Source: Opisthorchis felineus (taxonomy: Eukaryota > Platyhelminthes > Trematoda > Opisthorchiida > Opisthorchiidae). From it: a DNA stretch of 64,000 bases. Under the pieces are notes generated by a model that had not been told where the DNA came from, searched no databases, and was given only the letters and a program-made list of their open reading frames with translations. The position numbers and the translations under genes are program-made. Location: NCBI GenBank assembly GCA_004794785.1, contig SJOL01007074.1, positions 607,213-671,212 of the forward strand. Reading direction: 5' to 3'. Shown piece by piece: positions 23,001 through 34,589 of the stretch (the stretch's first letter is position 1; every line of letters starts with the position of its first letter).

Positions 23001-23522
23001 AACGTCATCAAAAATAACAAATCAAACTGCGATGTCGTAAACTGCCATCCTTCCACCTTAAATATTTGCGGGTATCCACCACTGGAAACCGTTGAGCTAA
23101 ATCTCATTGGTGGGTGTCACTTCCCATTGTCCCGTTTATTAGACACTTAATTTAGCGTGTGACTAACTCTAACTTCAACCTCATTTTTGTGGCTTACATA
23201 TAAGATCTACATTCCACGGGTGTGGATCGCAGGTATAGTGCTAGAATTCCATGATACAAGACATTTTTTGCTGTCGTTGCTTTTTATTCGAACGAAAAAT
23301 ATCCGTTCCGGTCCTGCTATTAAATGATCTTCAACTCAACTTCAAAGCAGTTGAGGGGAATTTTCTTTGGGTATTCAATGCAGCTGTACTCGTGAACAGT
23401 CTTAGTCAGCTTAGTTATTCGACGGTGACTTTGACGCGCAATGTGTGAAGAAATAGTCTGGTAAGATGCACCGGATAGGAGGGCAGCGAAATATCAGTGT
23501 TGAACACCGAATCTATGCTGTC
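20001..23522. other. intronic non-coding stretch
   Basis: Intronic AT-rich sequence. The block 21640-21830 shares short phrases with 8410-8570. The frame 21136-21435 (minus) is AT-driven and not accepted as a gene. Paired frames at 22719-22930 on both strands and 22916-23150 are open but cannot be assigned to a strand. Confidence 0.4.
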
Positions 23523-23566
23523 GATGATGATGATGATGGTGATGGTGATGATGACGATGATGATGA
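23523..23566. repeat. GAT/GGT trinucleotide microsatellite
   Basis: About fourteen uninterrupted three-base units, mostly GAT, with two GGT and one GAC variants. It lies inside the sulfotransferase intron. Confidence 0.9.
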
Positions 23567-26260
23567 AAGGCAATATACTTAAGGTAATTTATAAAAACGG
23601 TTAAACCCAGGATACGCAGCATTCAACAGTCGTCCAGATTATTCATGTGTAAACGATACAAAACAACGTATACGCGTTAATGTATTGGACCGTTACGACT
23701 TGGACATCTTGGAAAGTACAATTTCAGATATATCATCTAAAGTTCTATAAGCGTAGAGCTACATGAACTGCTTCAACTCTATTGAGACCGAATATGTGGA
23801 CGTTTATGGATCGGACACATCATCTTTTGACTTACAACTTTTAACTCTATTTGTGGACCCACAGCTGGTCAGCCTAACCAGCTGACATAACCTTTCGACT
23901 ATGTGCTACTAATCAGGTGATAGTATAACCTAGTCAGCAGTCGGTTAGACCAAACTTCATACCTGAGTGAGCGCAGTTTAAAAAGAGTAAATATACTGTG
24001 AACCAACCTCGTTCTTGTTTGACATAATGTTGAAGATGTTTTCACAATGCACACCTTCTCTCTCCGGTGTCATATCTTGCCGCTCTTGTTATGAAGCTAG
24101 ATAGCCTAGAATCAGGGTGGCTAAGTAATTATTGTTCCATAGCACCAAAGTCTCAGTACAACCCCAAGAAATTGGTTTCCCAATTACTTAAGAACCGATA
24201 GACTAGCGGAGCACGATGTCCCAACCGGTCGCTCCAGTTTGCTAAGCACATAAGACAGGCGAGAGTAAACACCACCAACTGCATTCAACGGTTCAGCACA
24301 AAACGTATCCTTCTTCAAATACACTGTGTCCTCTTTAGTTGAGCTTATCAGGTTAGATGAATTTCAAAGAATCTGGTGACAACAGGTAATCATACTTACC
24401 CTCGATTTCTAGCCAGAATAGCTCTACTCGCAAACTAGTCAGTTAGCACAAACTGTATGCTAAGAAATTTTAAAGTACAAAGATAACCGGCCGATTTTTA
24501 CAAGTCTGCCTGATCCGCCCATTTTAAATGATCCCCGTCAACGGTGGGAGTATACGGCCATCTCGGTTGACCCCATGCATCTCTTCTACTTTTCAGGTCA
24601 AATAAACATGTCCACCATGTAGCAAATTAGAATGCCCAGAATACCAACAGTTACATTTCTTGTCAAGGTAAAATGCTGACTGTTCACATAACTGTGGTGA
24701 AACTAAAAACACGGAGTAACTTCGTGTATGGGTAAAACAAAACATGGAACCGCCTCAATAAAACTTCTTATCGCATCACACGAATAATGTGGGATCACTA
24801 CTCATAAGTCCCATAATTCCCACTATTGTGTCTAAGCTATTAAAATCCACTGTCATCGAAAAAGTGGTTTCCGACACAGTCATCGTTTTGTGTTTGTCGT
24901 ATGTGAGTGAATTATAACACTGGAATGCGTTATAACAATTTTGGGATGCATTGCCCTTCTGGGTGGCTAGTAAACGTCATAAACCAGGGCAGTAAACGTG
25001 AAGGACATCAACACGATTCTTTGTCCATGTTGCCATAAACGCGTAGTTTTGAAGACTTCAAAGAAACGACGGTAATGTGATTGGAATTCTTCAAACATAT
25101 GGCGTAGTAACTAATATGGTTTTTCAGCTAGATGAAATTGGCCCAGACGGAATGAATGCCAACTGCATTACTGCATCCGGCTGCCCCTTATGAGAGCGGC
25201 CTGTGTGAACTAAGGATACCGATGATTGTTCACTTAAGCACATTTCAATGGAAAAAGCCCAACCACAGCAGATCAAATTGCAGCGGAGAGTGCGGCTTCT
25301 AAGCCCCTTTCAATGTCTCTCCAGTGCGTGACACTTATTTAGTAGAGAAGTCCAATCGTCGTCGGACGTTAGTGTATCTATTCAGCGAACCACAAGCGGA
25401 TGCTACCGATGAATAAAATTGTTGGAGAACCAACGAATGCGGAACGATCCCATTTTCTCAGCAAATTAAGTCCCGGGGGAGCGACAAAAATTCAACCGCC
25501 CATTACCGAATAAGGCATTATATGAATTTTGGGCAATAGTTGTCCGAAATAATGGAAGGTATACGCGGTACAGTTGATTGTTCGATAGACGATCTGTTAC
25601 GCTGCTGAACACGCAAATTTTTACGCAAATTTTCCTCCCGATCAGTTAATATTGCGTTCCGTTTATAACGTGGTCGATGTAGGATAAACTAATGAAACTT
25701 ATTGGATGACTTCTGTAGTCAAAGACATTCCGTTAAAAAAACCAGGGGACAAGTGAATCGGTAACTAACACACGGGGTACTGATGCGCGTGAAAGTCCCA
25801 GAAAGCGGTGCATTTTCCAGAAGTGGTCTTAGTAAACCTGTGAAATTTCATCAGCTTGAAGGCACTCTTCAAAAAGAATTCATGCACGAATAATGCGCTC
25901 TAAAGGACTATCGTTGTGGATTGGACTCCTCCCATTTCAACTTGTAACCTGGGATATATTAAGCCTCACTCACTGCAGAATTCCTACGACAGGCTAACTA
26001 TTGGTGTGATGACCAAGCCTGCAATTTATTTGTGTGTGCGTGTGCGCGAAAAGTGACAGCGTTCAATCTATCTTACCTAGTACAATAGTCATCCACTAAG
26101 TGGAAGGTCCCATTTTTGAGCATCATTTTTTGTTTATATTGTTTAATTTGATTTTTATTCCACTCCAGTAAAGTAACAGTCGATTCATGTAGTGAATCCA
26201 ACTATATGCCATGTTCGCACCTCCAGGCCTATTTATCCTGTCTGCTGAGCACTCTTGGAA
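23567..26260. other. intronic non-coding stretch
   Basis: No open frame of note on either strand over 2.7 kb. Nothing is recognised apart from a short phrase at 24099-24123 (ATAGCCTAGAATCAGGGTGG) that recurs at 39360-39382. Confidence 0.45.
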
Positions 26261-26296
26261 TCATAAGTTGTGCTTTAGCTCCATCAGAGAACGTAC

Positions 26297-26489
26297 CGGA
26301 ATAGGGCAAAACTGCACATGGTTCGAAGCTATTTCCCGTATAACGCGCAAAGCCACGACCGGCTGAAGACAAACAATGTCGTTTGGCTCACTGAAGCACT
26401 CGCCATGCATTGTTGCGCTTTTTTGAATGGTCAGTTTTGCATTCATTAACAAATACAGGCAATTCGGAGTCCGTGCCAGAGGTGTGGAA
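26297..26489 (-). CDS. weak candidate exon, unknown
   Basis: On the minus strand an acceptor (ATTTTTTCACAAG) and a perfect-looking donor (CCG|GTACGT) bracket an open frame of 64 codons containing LLMNAKLTIQKSATMHGECF and VVALRVIREIASNHVQF. It sits inside the sulfotransferase intron on the same strand. Its phases (in 2, out 0) do not fit insertion into that phase-0 intron, so it would have to be part of a nested gene or be a chance match. Confidence 0.18.
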
Positions 26490-26790
26490 CTTGTGAAAAA
26501 ATGCAGACGGTAGCCTCTCGTTTCAGTATATTGAGCGGCCCCGCTCAGTCGTCTCATTTGTTACTACAAACACTTTCTCATGGTATCGCGGAAAGCGTTC
26601 ACTCCTCCTTAACTCTGCCGCGAACCCGTAGTGATGCATCACAAAAACTGAAGAAGATGGCCACGCAGAAAAGGAGACCGCATTGTTCTGCCAGGTCAGA
26701 TACTTCATAACCCCAAGTGCGTTTAATTCATAGTATATACAATAAATAAATTTCATGAAGCAATCTAGTAGGATCAGGTGACAGCGATCT

Positions 26791-27144
26791 CTATTTCAGT
26801 AGTTGAAGTGTCAGATTTGTTTGCTGTGATATGTGTAGATTATGTGCATTGAATGCCTGTAGTTTCCCTACAGAATTTGTCTTGATTTTACAAGGACGAA
26901 ATGAATGTGAAAACGTCAGTTGGCCGTGCTTTGCCAGAACAAGGTTAGTGACGCTCACAGTGACGTCATTAGTGCCTCCATTGAACGGAACTAGATATAT
27001 AAACGTGCTCACGGCACCTCCACTTGTTTCGCAAACAGTTTTGTACATAACACACGTGCAGGAGTTCACCACTACACAGGAACATATTGCAACCTTCTCT
27101 GGCGTTCCGCTCGACGAATAATTTTGCACGGGTGCTACGCTCAA
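26791..27144. other. block open on both strands, possible exon
   Basis: Plus strand: a strong acceptor (GTAGTTTCCCTACAG) and donor (AAG|GTTAGT) define 26874-26943, reading FVLILQGRNECENVSWPCFA, and the frame stays open to 27121. Minus strand: 117 codons are open over the same bases, with a Cys-rich phrase ICSCVVVNSCTCVMYKTVC. Both cannot be real and I cannot decide between them. It could be an exon of a gene nested in the sulfotransferase intron, or chance. Confidence 0.2.
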
Positions 27145-28118
27145 TAATACTAATACCCAGATTGCTTCTATCCAGAGAGTAGGCGTTTTTTTATGATTTC
27201 CATAAACCCTAAACTGCGTCTTTACACTGCAGAATGGCCTCCAAAAAGTAAACGTGACAGTTTTCAGGACACACGCCGGCAGTTAAAGCAACATTCCTGG
27301 AAAATGAATATTATCGGTAACCAAAAAAGTGTACGTGTACCCTGTTCAGAGTAGGAGTGAAAACGCCTACTAGACGGACGAAAGCATGGGAAAAATTGGA
27401 CTTGTCAATTTCGACATCAAAGCTGGAGCCTGTAATTTGTAGATCTAATAATGTTTGTTCACATCATGTCAGAACCATCACCACATTCTAAATCCATGTC
27501 CCTTCTTCAAACATATTTATTCATGCATCATCTTCACGGCCAAACCAGAATATGAGGCATGTCGGAAATTGTCACAGGAAAGAGATACCTGAGTTCTCCT
27601 CAGCATTTTGTTTGAACTTCCAAAGAAATTGAGTCATGTGCCAATCAGTGGCAGATTGTCAATACTACGCAGCACTGAAAAACAACATAGAGTGATGCAT
27701 TCAGACGCTTTTTTATAGCTTGCTTGAAATTTATATTACCTGACAGGGAATCTTTCGCAATAAACGTCCTGAATAACAATATTATTGGTTAATAAGGCTT
27801 AGTAATGGTAATTTTCTAAAATGGCAATGAGTAGTTTCGTTGGCCCCTACCCCTACCCCCAGACGCAAACGTCAACAAGATTTCAGTTGTGATGCATGCT
27901 GCGGGTAGATGGCCATGGGAAAGGCAGACTTAAACGTTATATTTTTTAGTGTGTCATGTTTGTAGACAGCTCTCATTGTGCGAAAAGTCAGGGGTTCTCC
28001 AGGCAGACTAATGACACTATTTTCTGTATAATGAATCGTTGCATGTAGCATAGGTAGCGAGGCTTAGATTGCTGCAGAAGGGTGTCGAGCCGATTCTTGT
28101 CTTATCTCCATTTCATAG

Positions 28119-28310
28119 AAAGAAGAGGGAGTTTAGGAAAGAGGCCAGAAAGTGAACCGAATTTATCGCAACTTTCGAGTCACTTGGAAGTTCATATTCA
28201 ATTGTGTCAACCGTACACTTTGTCTCCATATTATCAGGCGTATTTTATGTGCCTAAACCACTGCTTGCCTAAGGTTTGGTAATATTTGGGTTCGTCTTCA
28301 AATCAATAAA
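28119..28310 (+). CDS. candidate terminal exon with polyadenylation signal
   Basis: After a good acceptor (CTTATCTCCATTTCATAG, ending 28118) the plus strand is open for 54 codons (RRGSLGKRPESEPNLSQLSS at the start, YFMCLNHCLPKVW at the end) to TAA at 28280-28282. An AATAAA follows at 28305-28310, well placed for a 3' end. No family is recognised. It lies antisense in the sulfotransferase intron. The AATAAA is the best argument, but that hexamer is common in AT-rich DNA. Confidence 0.27.
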
Positions 28311-29474
28311 CTGTCATTTGAAAAACTGTTCTTTAAATTTTTCACCATGTCGTTTTTGCAATCCACTCGTTCTACACACTTTTGCAAAGTTACTGTCATT
28401 TTAATTAAGCTGACTTAAATTTTAAAGGAGCTTTTTAGAGTTTGAAAGCATTTTAGAAAAGAGATTCAAATGCCCGGTGCCGATACTCCTGGGATTCGGA
28501 AGGATACAGTCAATAAACTTCAACTTCCAAATCCGACCCTTGTTTTCTAGTGGTAACAGGAAATAATAGGAAACGATTATATCCACTTCATTTCACGTAA
28601 AACAGGTTAACTCCTTAGCTGCAGTGACGGCTATTTTTAAGGTGTCATCCATTGAGACAATGTCATTAAATAGTTGAACGTACAAAGAAAATAAAATCTT
28701 CAGATCGTTCTAATGTTCACAGTTGAAGACAACGGTCAGTCTCTTTGTCCACCGAATCTATAGTGGCTTTTTGATTCCCCGTAACAGCCACAGGAACTAG
28801 ATCAGGAACAAAGATGGTGCACAGTGCGGAAAAAATGCGCTGCATAATTTATCCACTGATTCTCCTTAGTCAGATGCCATGGAGCTATTCGCCAGATTAT
28901 CGAAGCGAAGTGTGCTTAATATCTGACATTGTCGAATGCAATTTTATTGTCATAGAAAGGATATGATGATACTACATAACGCTGGGCCACAGAATCGCTC
29001 CGTCTTCACTAAAACTATCAAGGCGGGATCTGTGGCCTTGACCATGTGGCGTACTAGTGGACATTCCCGTGCTTTCATCCTCTTCACAATACGCCCGCCG
29101 ACCAACTGCCATAGCCAGGGATTTTAGATTAGTTGCGCAGTATCGACAAATAAGCAGGTTAGCGTATTAATGAAACAAGGCTTTGCAACCCATTATACTG
29201 TATTATTAACCAGAAAACACGTTTACTGAGGATTCCGGTGAAAAACGACTTCTCGTGTGATAAAAGCTAGAAAAGAATGCTCAGGAAAACAGCCTGTGTT
29301 GACATCATATGAATTTTGCTCAACTTAGCAAATCAAGTGGGGTGCGAAACAGTATAATATTGCGATTATTCTATTTTCTCACGAACAAAATTCACAGTTA
29401 AATAGAGATTCTACTAGAGGATGGAACTAGGTTAGCGCTGTGAAACTATTAACAAACCGTTCATCTCTGATGCC

Positions 29475-29625
29475 GTTTTGATGCATAGGTAACAACCACT
29501 CCCAAGAAAGCTCGTGATCTGGGCCAGTTTACTCAAGCCTAGACAGGGGCAGGCGAGGTGTCTTGGGTGGGTTGAAATAAAGGTCAGAAAGTCCGTGCCT
29601 TAACCACTGAGATAACTTGAGCTCC
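29475..29625 (-). mobile_element. tRNA-derived SINE, diverged copy
   Basis: On the minus strand there is an A box like that of a tRNA (ATCTCAGTGGTTAAGG, 29598-29613), then a degenerate B box (ATTTCAACCC). The body then matches the SINE at 43440-43625: CCCCTGTCTAGGCTTGAG here against CCCCTGTCTAGACTTGGG there, followed by ACCTGGC-like and CACGAGCTTTCTTGGG / CTCGTGCTTCCTTCGGG. The two are clearly one family at roughly three-quarters identity by eye. It lies 190 bases inside the intron from exon 1 of the sulfotransferase-like gene. Confidence 0.6.
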
Positions 29626-29812
29626 GTAGAATTACAGATTTAAAGTCCATCGCTGAAACCATGCTTCAAGAATCGCTACCGTTTTTAACGTTTACGTCTA
29701 CCATTGTACAATTTGATACTTGTGTAACGGGGAGGGGTGAAATGAGTGTCACATAAGTTCACAAAATCTTACACGGTTTTATTAGCAATGTATAAGGCAA
29801 CCACAAACGTAC

Positions 29813-30133
29813 CTTTGCACTGGGATACATCTCTAATAGGTCGTCCAAATATACCACAACAGGAAAACCAGCAGCAAACCGATAGTTTTCAAGTAATTTT
29901 CCCAATTTCTTTTGACGAGCAAATTTGTCTGTTTCGTCTGCCAGAACAATCCATTCTGAGAGAATTCCAGTGCTGGCAGCTGATAAATCACTGGAGTGTA
30001 GGCAAGGCTGCAGATACAGAGTTTGCAAAAGCGTTTTCACGAAAGAAGTGCCCGTTTTGTCAACTCCTACAACAAACACCTTGCTTGTTTCACTATTTTT
30101 TCTGTATTGAATGTCAGCGTTGGACGGGGACAT
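29813..30133 (-). CDS. sulfotransferase-like P-loop protein, exon 1 (PAPS-binding part)
   Basis: This 107-codon first coding exon is read from an ATG at 30133, with an in-frame TAA just upstream. Residues 19-35 (VFVVGVDKTGTSFVKTL) are the family P-loop, the 5'-phosphosulfate-binding loop that relatives have as GxxRTGTTSLK. QPCLH at residues 42-46 matches the family's GPCYHM position. LLENYRFAAGFPVVVYLDDL (residues 80-99) and EMYPSAK (101-107) continue the Sulfotransfer_4 pattern. The exon ends at a strong donor AAG|GTACGT, phase 0, and joins exon 2 as YPSAK|FILTVREAEP. The joined protein is 262 residues, a usual length for the family. An upstream non-coding or short coding exon is possible. 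The long plus-strand frame over the same bases (29746-30279) is a shadow. Confidence 0.85.
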
Positions 30134-30502
30134 GCTTTAATCCAAAGGGGCAGTATGAAATCATTCACTGCAAACGAATTTATAGTCCAACATTTTCGAT
30201 GCACCACATGGTGATCAACATTATTTTTGAAGTTCTGCTCGATACATGTGAGACAACCAATGATTGCGTTTGCCTGTAAACGCATATCAAAACGGACGCC
30301 CTCGTTCTTAATAGCGGTCAAGGTCAAATATAGGTGGACAACGGATCACATTATTTTGTGTGACAGCGACGGTACGAGAGTGTGAAGTTTTCTATATGTG
30401 CGGTTTCACCTGCCGTAGTCACACAGGACACGTGTGCCGTTCTAGTTGTTGTTGATGTTATTTTTGATATGGGTTTTCGATCCACTGGTTGTATACATAA
30501 AG

Positions 30503-30777
30503 TCACGTCTGCTGTCTTTCAACTAAGCGTCTGAAGGTCAGCAGATAACATTTAATTACTAACAAGACAACGCATAGTACTATCGCGAATATGGCAGCAT
30601 AAACAAAACTGTCTTTGATGGCATACAGCAACCTATGCGAATCGAATACATGATAAATCAGAACACGTATTGATTCAACAGCAGTGTTAGAGGACCGAAA
30701 CCAAACGCTTGAAACTGGTAGTTGTGAGCTCCATAGCCTGGCTTGTAAAGGATAAAACAGATTTGACGCCAGCAAAT
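30503..30777 (-). CDS. candidate terminal exon of a single-pass membrane protein
   Basis: The minus strand is open from an acceptor (GAGACTTTCAAG, just above 30777) to TGA at 30503, giving about 90 residues. The C-terminal half has a clear transmembrane segment (SFVYAAIFAIVLCVVLLVIK) followed by a short tail CYLLTFRRLVERQQT with basic residues, a type I or tail-anchored layout. Upstream residues (VFDSHRLLYAIKD) look like an ordered juxtamembrane region. The family is not recognised. It is the closest minus-strand candidate upstream of the sulfotransferase exon 1, and an exon at 32166-32471 lies further up, but the phases (out 0, in 1) do not join directly. Confidence 0.38.
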
Positions 30778-32165
30778 CTTGAAAGTCTCAAGAATTAGGA
30801 CAACTAATTGAATAACAAAGAACTCTGAAATTTTCTTCCGACTGGATAGTGTATTGTCTTGAAAGGCCTGCTGACCCGGGACGGTTCATCGGGCGCCGTA
30901 AGCTGGGTAACTCATTCGGCGAGGCCTGTAATCAATTTCACCTGGATTACGCGTATGCGGAAATCTGTCGTACCCGTTTTACCACAGTCCACTAACACAA
31001 AGTATCATAAGTTTGCGTTGAACATCTGCAGTTTCGTTCTTTATTGTTTTGCAGGTTATCGATATGCATGACAAACACGACGGGCCAAATTTGATTAATT
31101 CTTTAATGATCGGGTTTAGTGAAGCAAACTCAAATCATTCGGTACAATGGTGTGTCAGCTGGGAACCAATTAAAGTTGAGAATGGCTAGTTTAGCAGGGA
31201 AACAAAATTAGTAGCGGACCATCAAAAAAGCCAATGGTGACGAAATTGAGCTTCAGTCGTGAATACAGAAAAGTGTATGAAGGATAAGAAAAGATTTAAC
31301 ACTTTGAGCAACGTCTCACCGAGAATTAGTTAGACAGCCAGTCAGAAATGAGTCACGCAATCGGAATTTCTTGATCCAAGGATGATGCTGTCTACGTACA
31401 AGACAGTTAAGAAGGTGATCATCCACCCAGAATGAATGTGTAGAACACTAGGAAATATGCCAGTTATTATCTTCAGAAAGATTGACGAGATATGCACCGT
31501 CTGTAATCCCTAACAAGAACAAAATAGCTACTTCGAGAGGGATACATTACGGCATTTCATAAAAGGTTGACATCTCTTAGTTCCGGTTGCTTACTAGGTG
31601 ATAATCAACACCAACCGACAGTAATCCATACATATGTTGATACCTGGACATTACATCAGTTCTGCGGCTATAAACAACCATCCAAACGTGTGACATTTAT
31701 GGATAAACTGGGTGGCAGTATTATTGGCTTGTTGTTAGAAGACTCCAAGAAAATGACGAACTAGTCTCTGGACTAATTAACTGTTGCAATTATAAATCAA
31801 TGGTAGGAGTTAATTCATCTCGGTTGCGAATCCCCTCAAACAAGCTGTGTTCTGTTTATTCATAGTTCTGCGAACAGTGTCGTGTTTGAACAATCATTCA
31901 CTCCTCCATTTTATTAAATATTTTGCGTCGTGTGTGTCAAGGGTTCTTAAGAGGTGATGGGTGTGATTATCTTAACTGCCAGCAACTTCAATTATTATAT
32001 TGACTGAACCTGTTATATCAAATTATCCTTGGTTAGCTCCATTGGGGTCCACATAGCGAGGATTTCCATTTAAACGTCACGCCTGCAAGAATGGTTAGGA
32101 CAAAACCACGTCTGCACTAGGAGATTGCCAAGCATCTTCCATGCATTTCTGAAGGAGTAACTCAC
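30778..32165. other. non-coding stretch, nothing firm
   Basis: A plus-strand frame at 31567-31764 ends in a plausible phrase (KQPSKRVTFMDKLGGSIIGL) but has no good acceptor. Otherwise I see only AT-rich sequence. Confidence 0.4.
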
Positions 32166-32471
32166 CACTAAATTTGGGGAAAAGTAGCAATGCTTTTCTG
32201 CTGGAATACAGGATCCCAACATTGTTATTGCGGAATACCGTTGAGAACCACTTTCTTCTACAATGAGGAGGTACTGCTCTTGCCCATAAGCGAGCTCATA
32301 ATCAATAGCTACGGTCTTCATGTTATCTATACAACCATTCGACTTACGGGATCGTTTTTTTGGCCTGGTGCTCCACATGCCCCTCACAAAAAGTAGAAAG
32401 TGGCGAAAGGACTCCAAAAAACTAGCATTTGAAGAGGAGCGTTGAATTTTTGCAAACATACGCGGAGATTT
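32166..32471 (-). CDS. candidate internal exon, unknown protein
   Basis: A minus-strand frame of 102 codons with an acceptor (ACACATATGCAG) and a consensus donor (TTTAGTG|GTGAGT), phase 0 at both ends. Its translation looks ordered: SPRMFAKIQRSSSNASFLES, a basic patch STRPKKRSRKSNG, then TVAIDYELAYGQEQYLLIVE and SAITMLGSCIPAEKHCYFSP. The basic patch could be a nuclear localisation or nucleic-acid-binding segment. No family is recognised. The open frame extends past both splice sites, so exon limits rest on the splice consensus. The shorter plus-strand frame across it is less protein-like. Confidence 0.4.
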
Positions 32472-34216
32472 CTGCATATGTGTCTGGATACTCAAGCTTT
32501 ATTGAGCTACTTCACTGCCTCAAGTAAGAAAGGCATTCTAAGTTTATTTTTGTTTTATCTGAGGAACCAGTGATACCCGCATTCGTTTATATAGATCCTG
32601 CACTTCCCGGGAGTATGACATGACAGCTCTTAATACCGCTTGTTTTGCCATATAAAAAGCAGGCAGAATGTCTATCGGAAGTATAGCTAGAATTTTTTCC
32701 TACCTTGGATGTATCAGGGTATTACATAAAAACAGGTATATTGTTGTTTTCCCAAGGTTTCTTAATTAGAATTATTTTGTATTCAACATTCTGTCATTAA
32801 ATAGGGTGGATTCAGCAATAATCGCGCCCTACAGGAATTACCCTTTAACCGCAATATGTGGTTTATTAAGCCAAACTGATTTGTCGCAAATTGCCATTTT
32901 ACTCTGTTTTACTGCTGCCTGAAAGCAGCATTTTACAATGAACTCAAGTGAACGAATGCTTATGCATACTCTTGGAACCACACATTTTGGGTAGATTCTT
33001 TAGTGGATCCGAAATAAAGCAATCCGCGTAAGTGAATTAAACTGCACGTGAAGCGCTGATTTTGTTGTGGTTTACATAGCCCAGATTTGATACACACGTT
33101 TCCAAGTGATGTGCATTTAGTACGAAAGCAGCATCAGTGAAAGCCCATGCCCCATGCGCTAATAGAATAAAGCTTCCGTCTACCAACGATATTGAACACC
33201 TAAAATTTGACGGTGTGTACTTTCACAACTATGAACTTTTGGGACCAAAATACATAGGGCTTAGTTAAAATACATTGCTTTTAAATGCCTTCCGGCAACT
33301 GATAATCGTTAGAGCATTCACGTGTGCGCTATTTATCTAAAGTTAACTTAACCTGGCTCATTTGCACCGAATTTCGAGTAAGCTGGTAAGAATCCGCCAG
33401 GTTATGGAAAATTCCAATAGGTGTTGTCAATCCTAAATAAATTCTAGTGCTCGGCGCCACATATTCCCAATTCGATCAGACCGATTTGATGAGCAGTTTG
33501 AAGGGTTCAATATGGTGATTGAAAGTGATAGAGAGATAGAGATGCACACAGGAATAGTGACATCGGCATGACTGGCCACTCTTGTATGCATTGGCTACAA
33601 TCTTAATATCGCACTTTCAGCTACTATTTTACTGAAGCCGGTTCCAAGTTAATTTGGTGGCAGTTTGGGGGGGGAGGGTTCGGCCAAATATCCCTTAACT
33701 TTTGCGAACTCGATTGCGTTTTGAAATGTTTCCATGATTGCCGATAAGTCAACACAACACTGGCAAGCGTCCTCGTGCTAATCAAGTAAAACTATCAGAG
33801 ACTTTAAAAGTTTAGCTGTCAGCGACGCACCATTGCATAGAAATATAACCATGGAGGATTGCGTGCCAGAAGTACGCGTTTACCGGAACGGTTAAAAAAG
33901 GCAGGCAAAAACATACATTCATTGCACACGCAGTTTATAGTAATCACTGCAGTGTCCTAATGACAAAGAATCAGTATCATATTGTCAAAGAGCTCACTCC
34001 ATCAGGCCAACCCGGTATTAGCACACAATCCTTTCGGGTAATAAATTCTTAATGGTGGGATGGATAGAAGCCATTACAATAGGTCAGATTCCTTGTCGTG
34101 TTATCCTGCGTTATTAGAACAAACGGTAAAAGTAGGTGTCGACAATACTCAGGCGGACTAAACAGTTTTAATAAGTCCCTGAGTACTATGTTCTGCGGAT
34201 GTCGTTTTCGTTCCAG
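32472..34216. other. non-coding stretch, nothing recognised
   Basis: AT-rich sequence without an open frame of note. A G-run (GGGGGGGGAGGG) occurs at about 33668-33678. Confidence 0.5.
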
Positions 34217-34343
34217 TTACCGCTGTTTTATTGGTTTAATTGCTGCGAAAAAATTGGTAGCCAAGTATAGGTCTCCATTTAGATCTGAAAAACGTATGGT
34301 ATTTGCTTCCATTGTACACCAAAAGCATAGTTACTATTTGCAG
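34217..34343 (+). CDS. candidate internal exon, basic unknown peptide
   Basis: The acceptor is a long pyrimidine-rich tract (GTCGTTTTCGTTCCAG) and the donor is TTGCAG|GTAAAG. Between them the plus strand encodes 42 residues (YRCFIGLIAAKKLVAKYRSP, then FRSEKRMVFASIVHQKHSYY). It is basic and mixed hydrophobic, as in a folded domain. Phases are in 2, out 0. Other plus-strand candidates at 37194 and 38105 expect phase 2 and phase 1, so they do not chain directly. Not recognised. Confidence 0.33.
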
Positions 34344-34589
34344 GTAAAGTGACAATGCAGCCGCGGGATACCATTTAGCTGAACTATCGAATGACTTATC
34401 TGTGGTCAGAAGCGAAAGACATTTTAACACTAAGTTATTCTAATCTTCTCAGGATGAACAGCAAGCAAAGAAAACACCGCACGGAACGGACCCCTCGGGT
34501 GACAACTTTTCGCGTGGAAGTTTTATTTGTCTTGTAAAATTATTCTACCTCTGAACTTCCTTCTGATCCATGGTTTTGTGAGAAAATTT

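Larger units (their letters stand above)
14134..29812 (-). other. long intron of the sulfotransferase-like gene
   Basis: The 15.7-kb phase-0 intron runs from the donor AAG|GTACGT (29812-29811 on the minus strand) to the acceptor TTCCAG at 14135-14134. It contains RTE copy 1 in antisense orientation (17880-20000), a SINE (29475-29625), a GAT microsatellite (23523-23566), repeat-like sequence at 21640-21830 and several weak open blocks (26297-26489, 26791-27144, 28119-28282). Apart from these, 14134-17879, 20001-26260 and 28320-29470 show no gene. Introns of this size with transposon debris are normal in fluke genomes. Confidence 0.7.

Noticed and set aside
27843..27862. CCCCTACCCCTACCCCC resembling telomeric repeat
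   Set aside because: The flatworm telomere unit is TTAGGG. Only two imperfect units are present and the phase is wrong.
29746..30279. 177-codon plus-strand open frame, one of the longest in the window
   Set aside because: It is the antisense shadow of the sulfotransferase exon 1, which has the P-loop, the family blocks and a matching donor.
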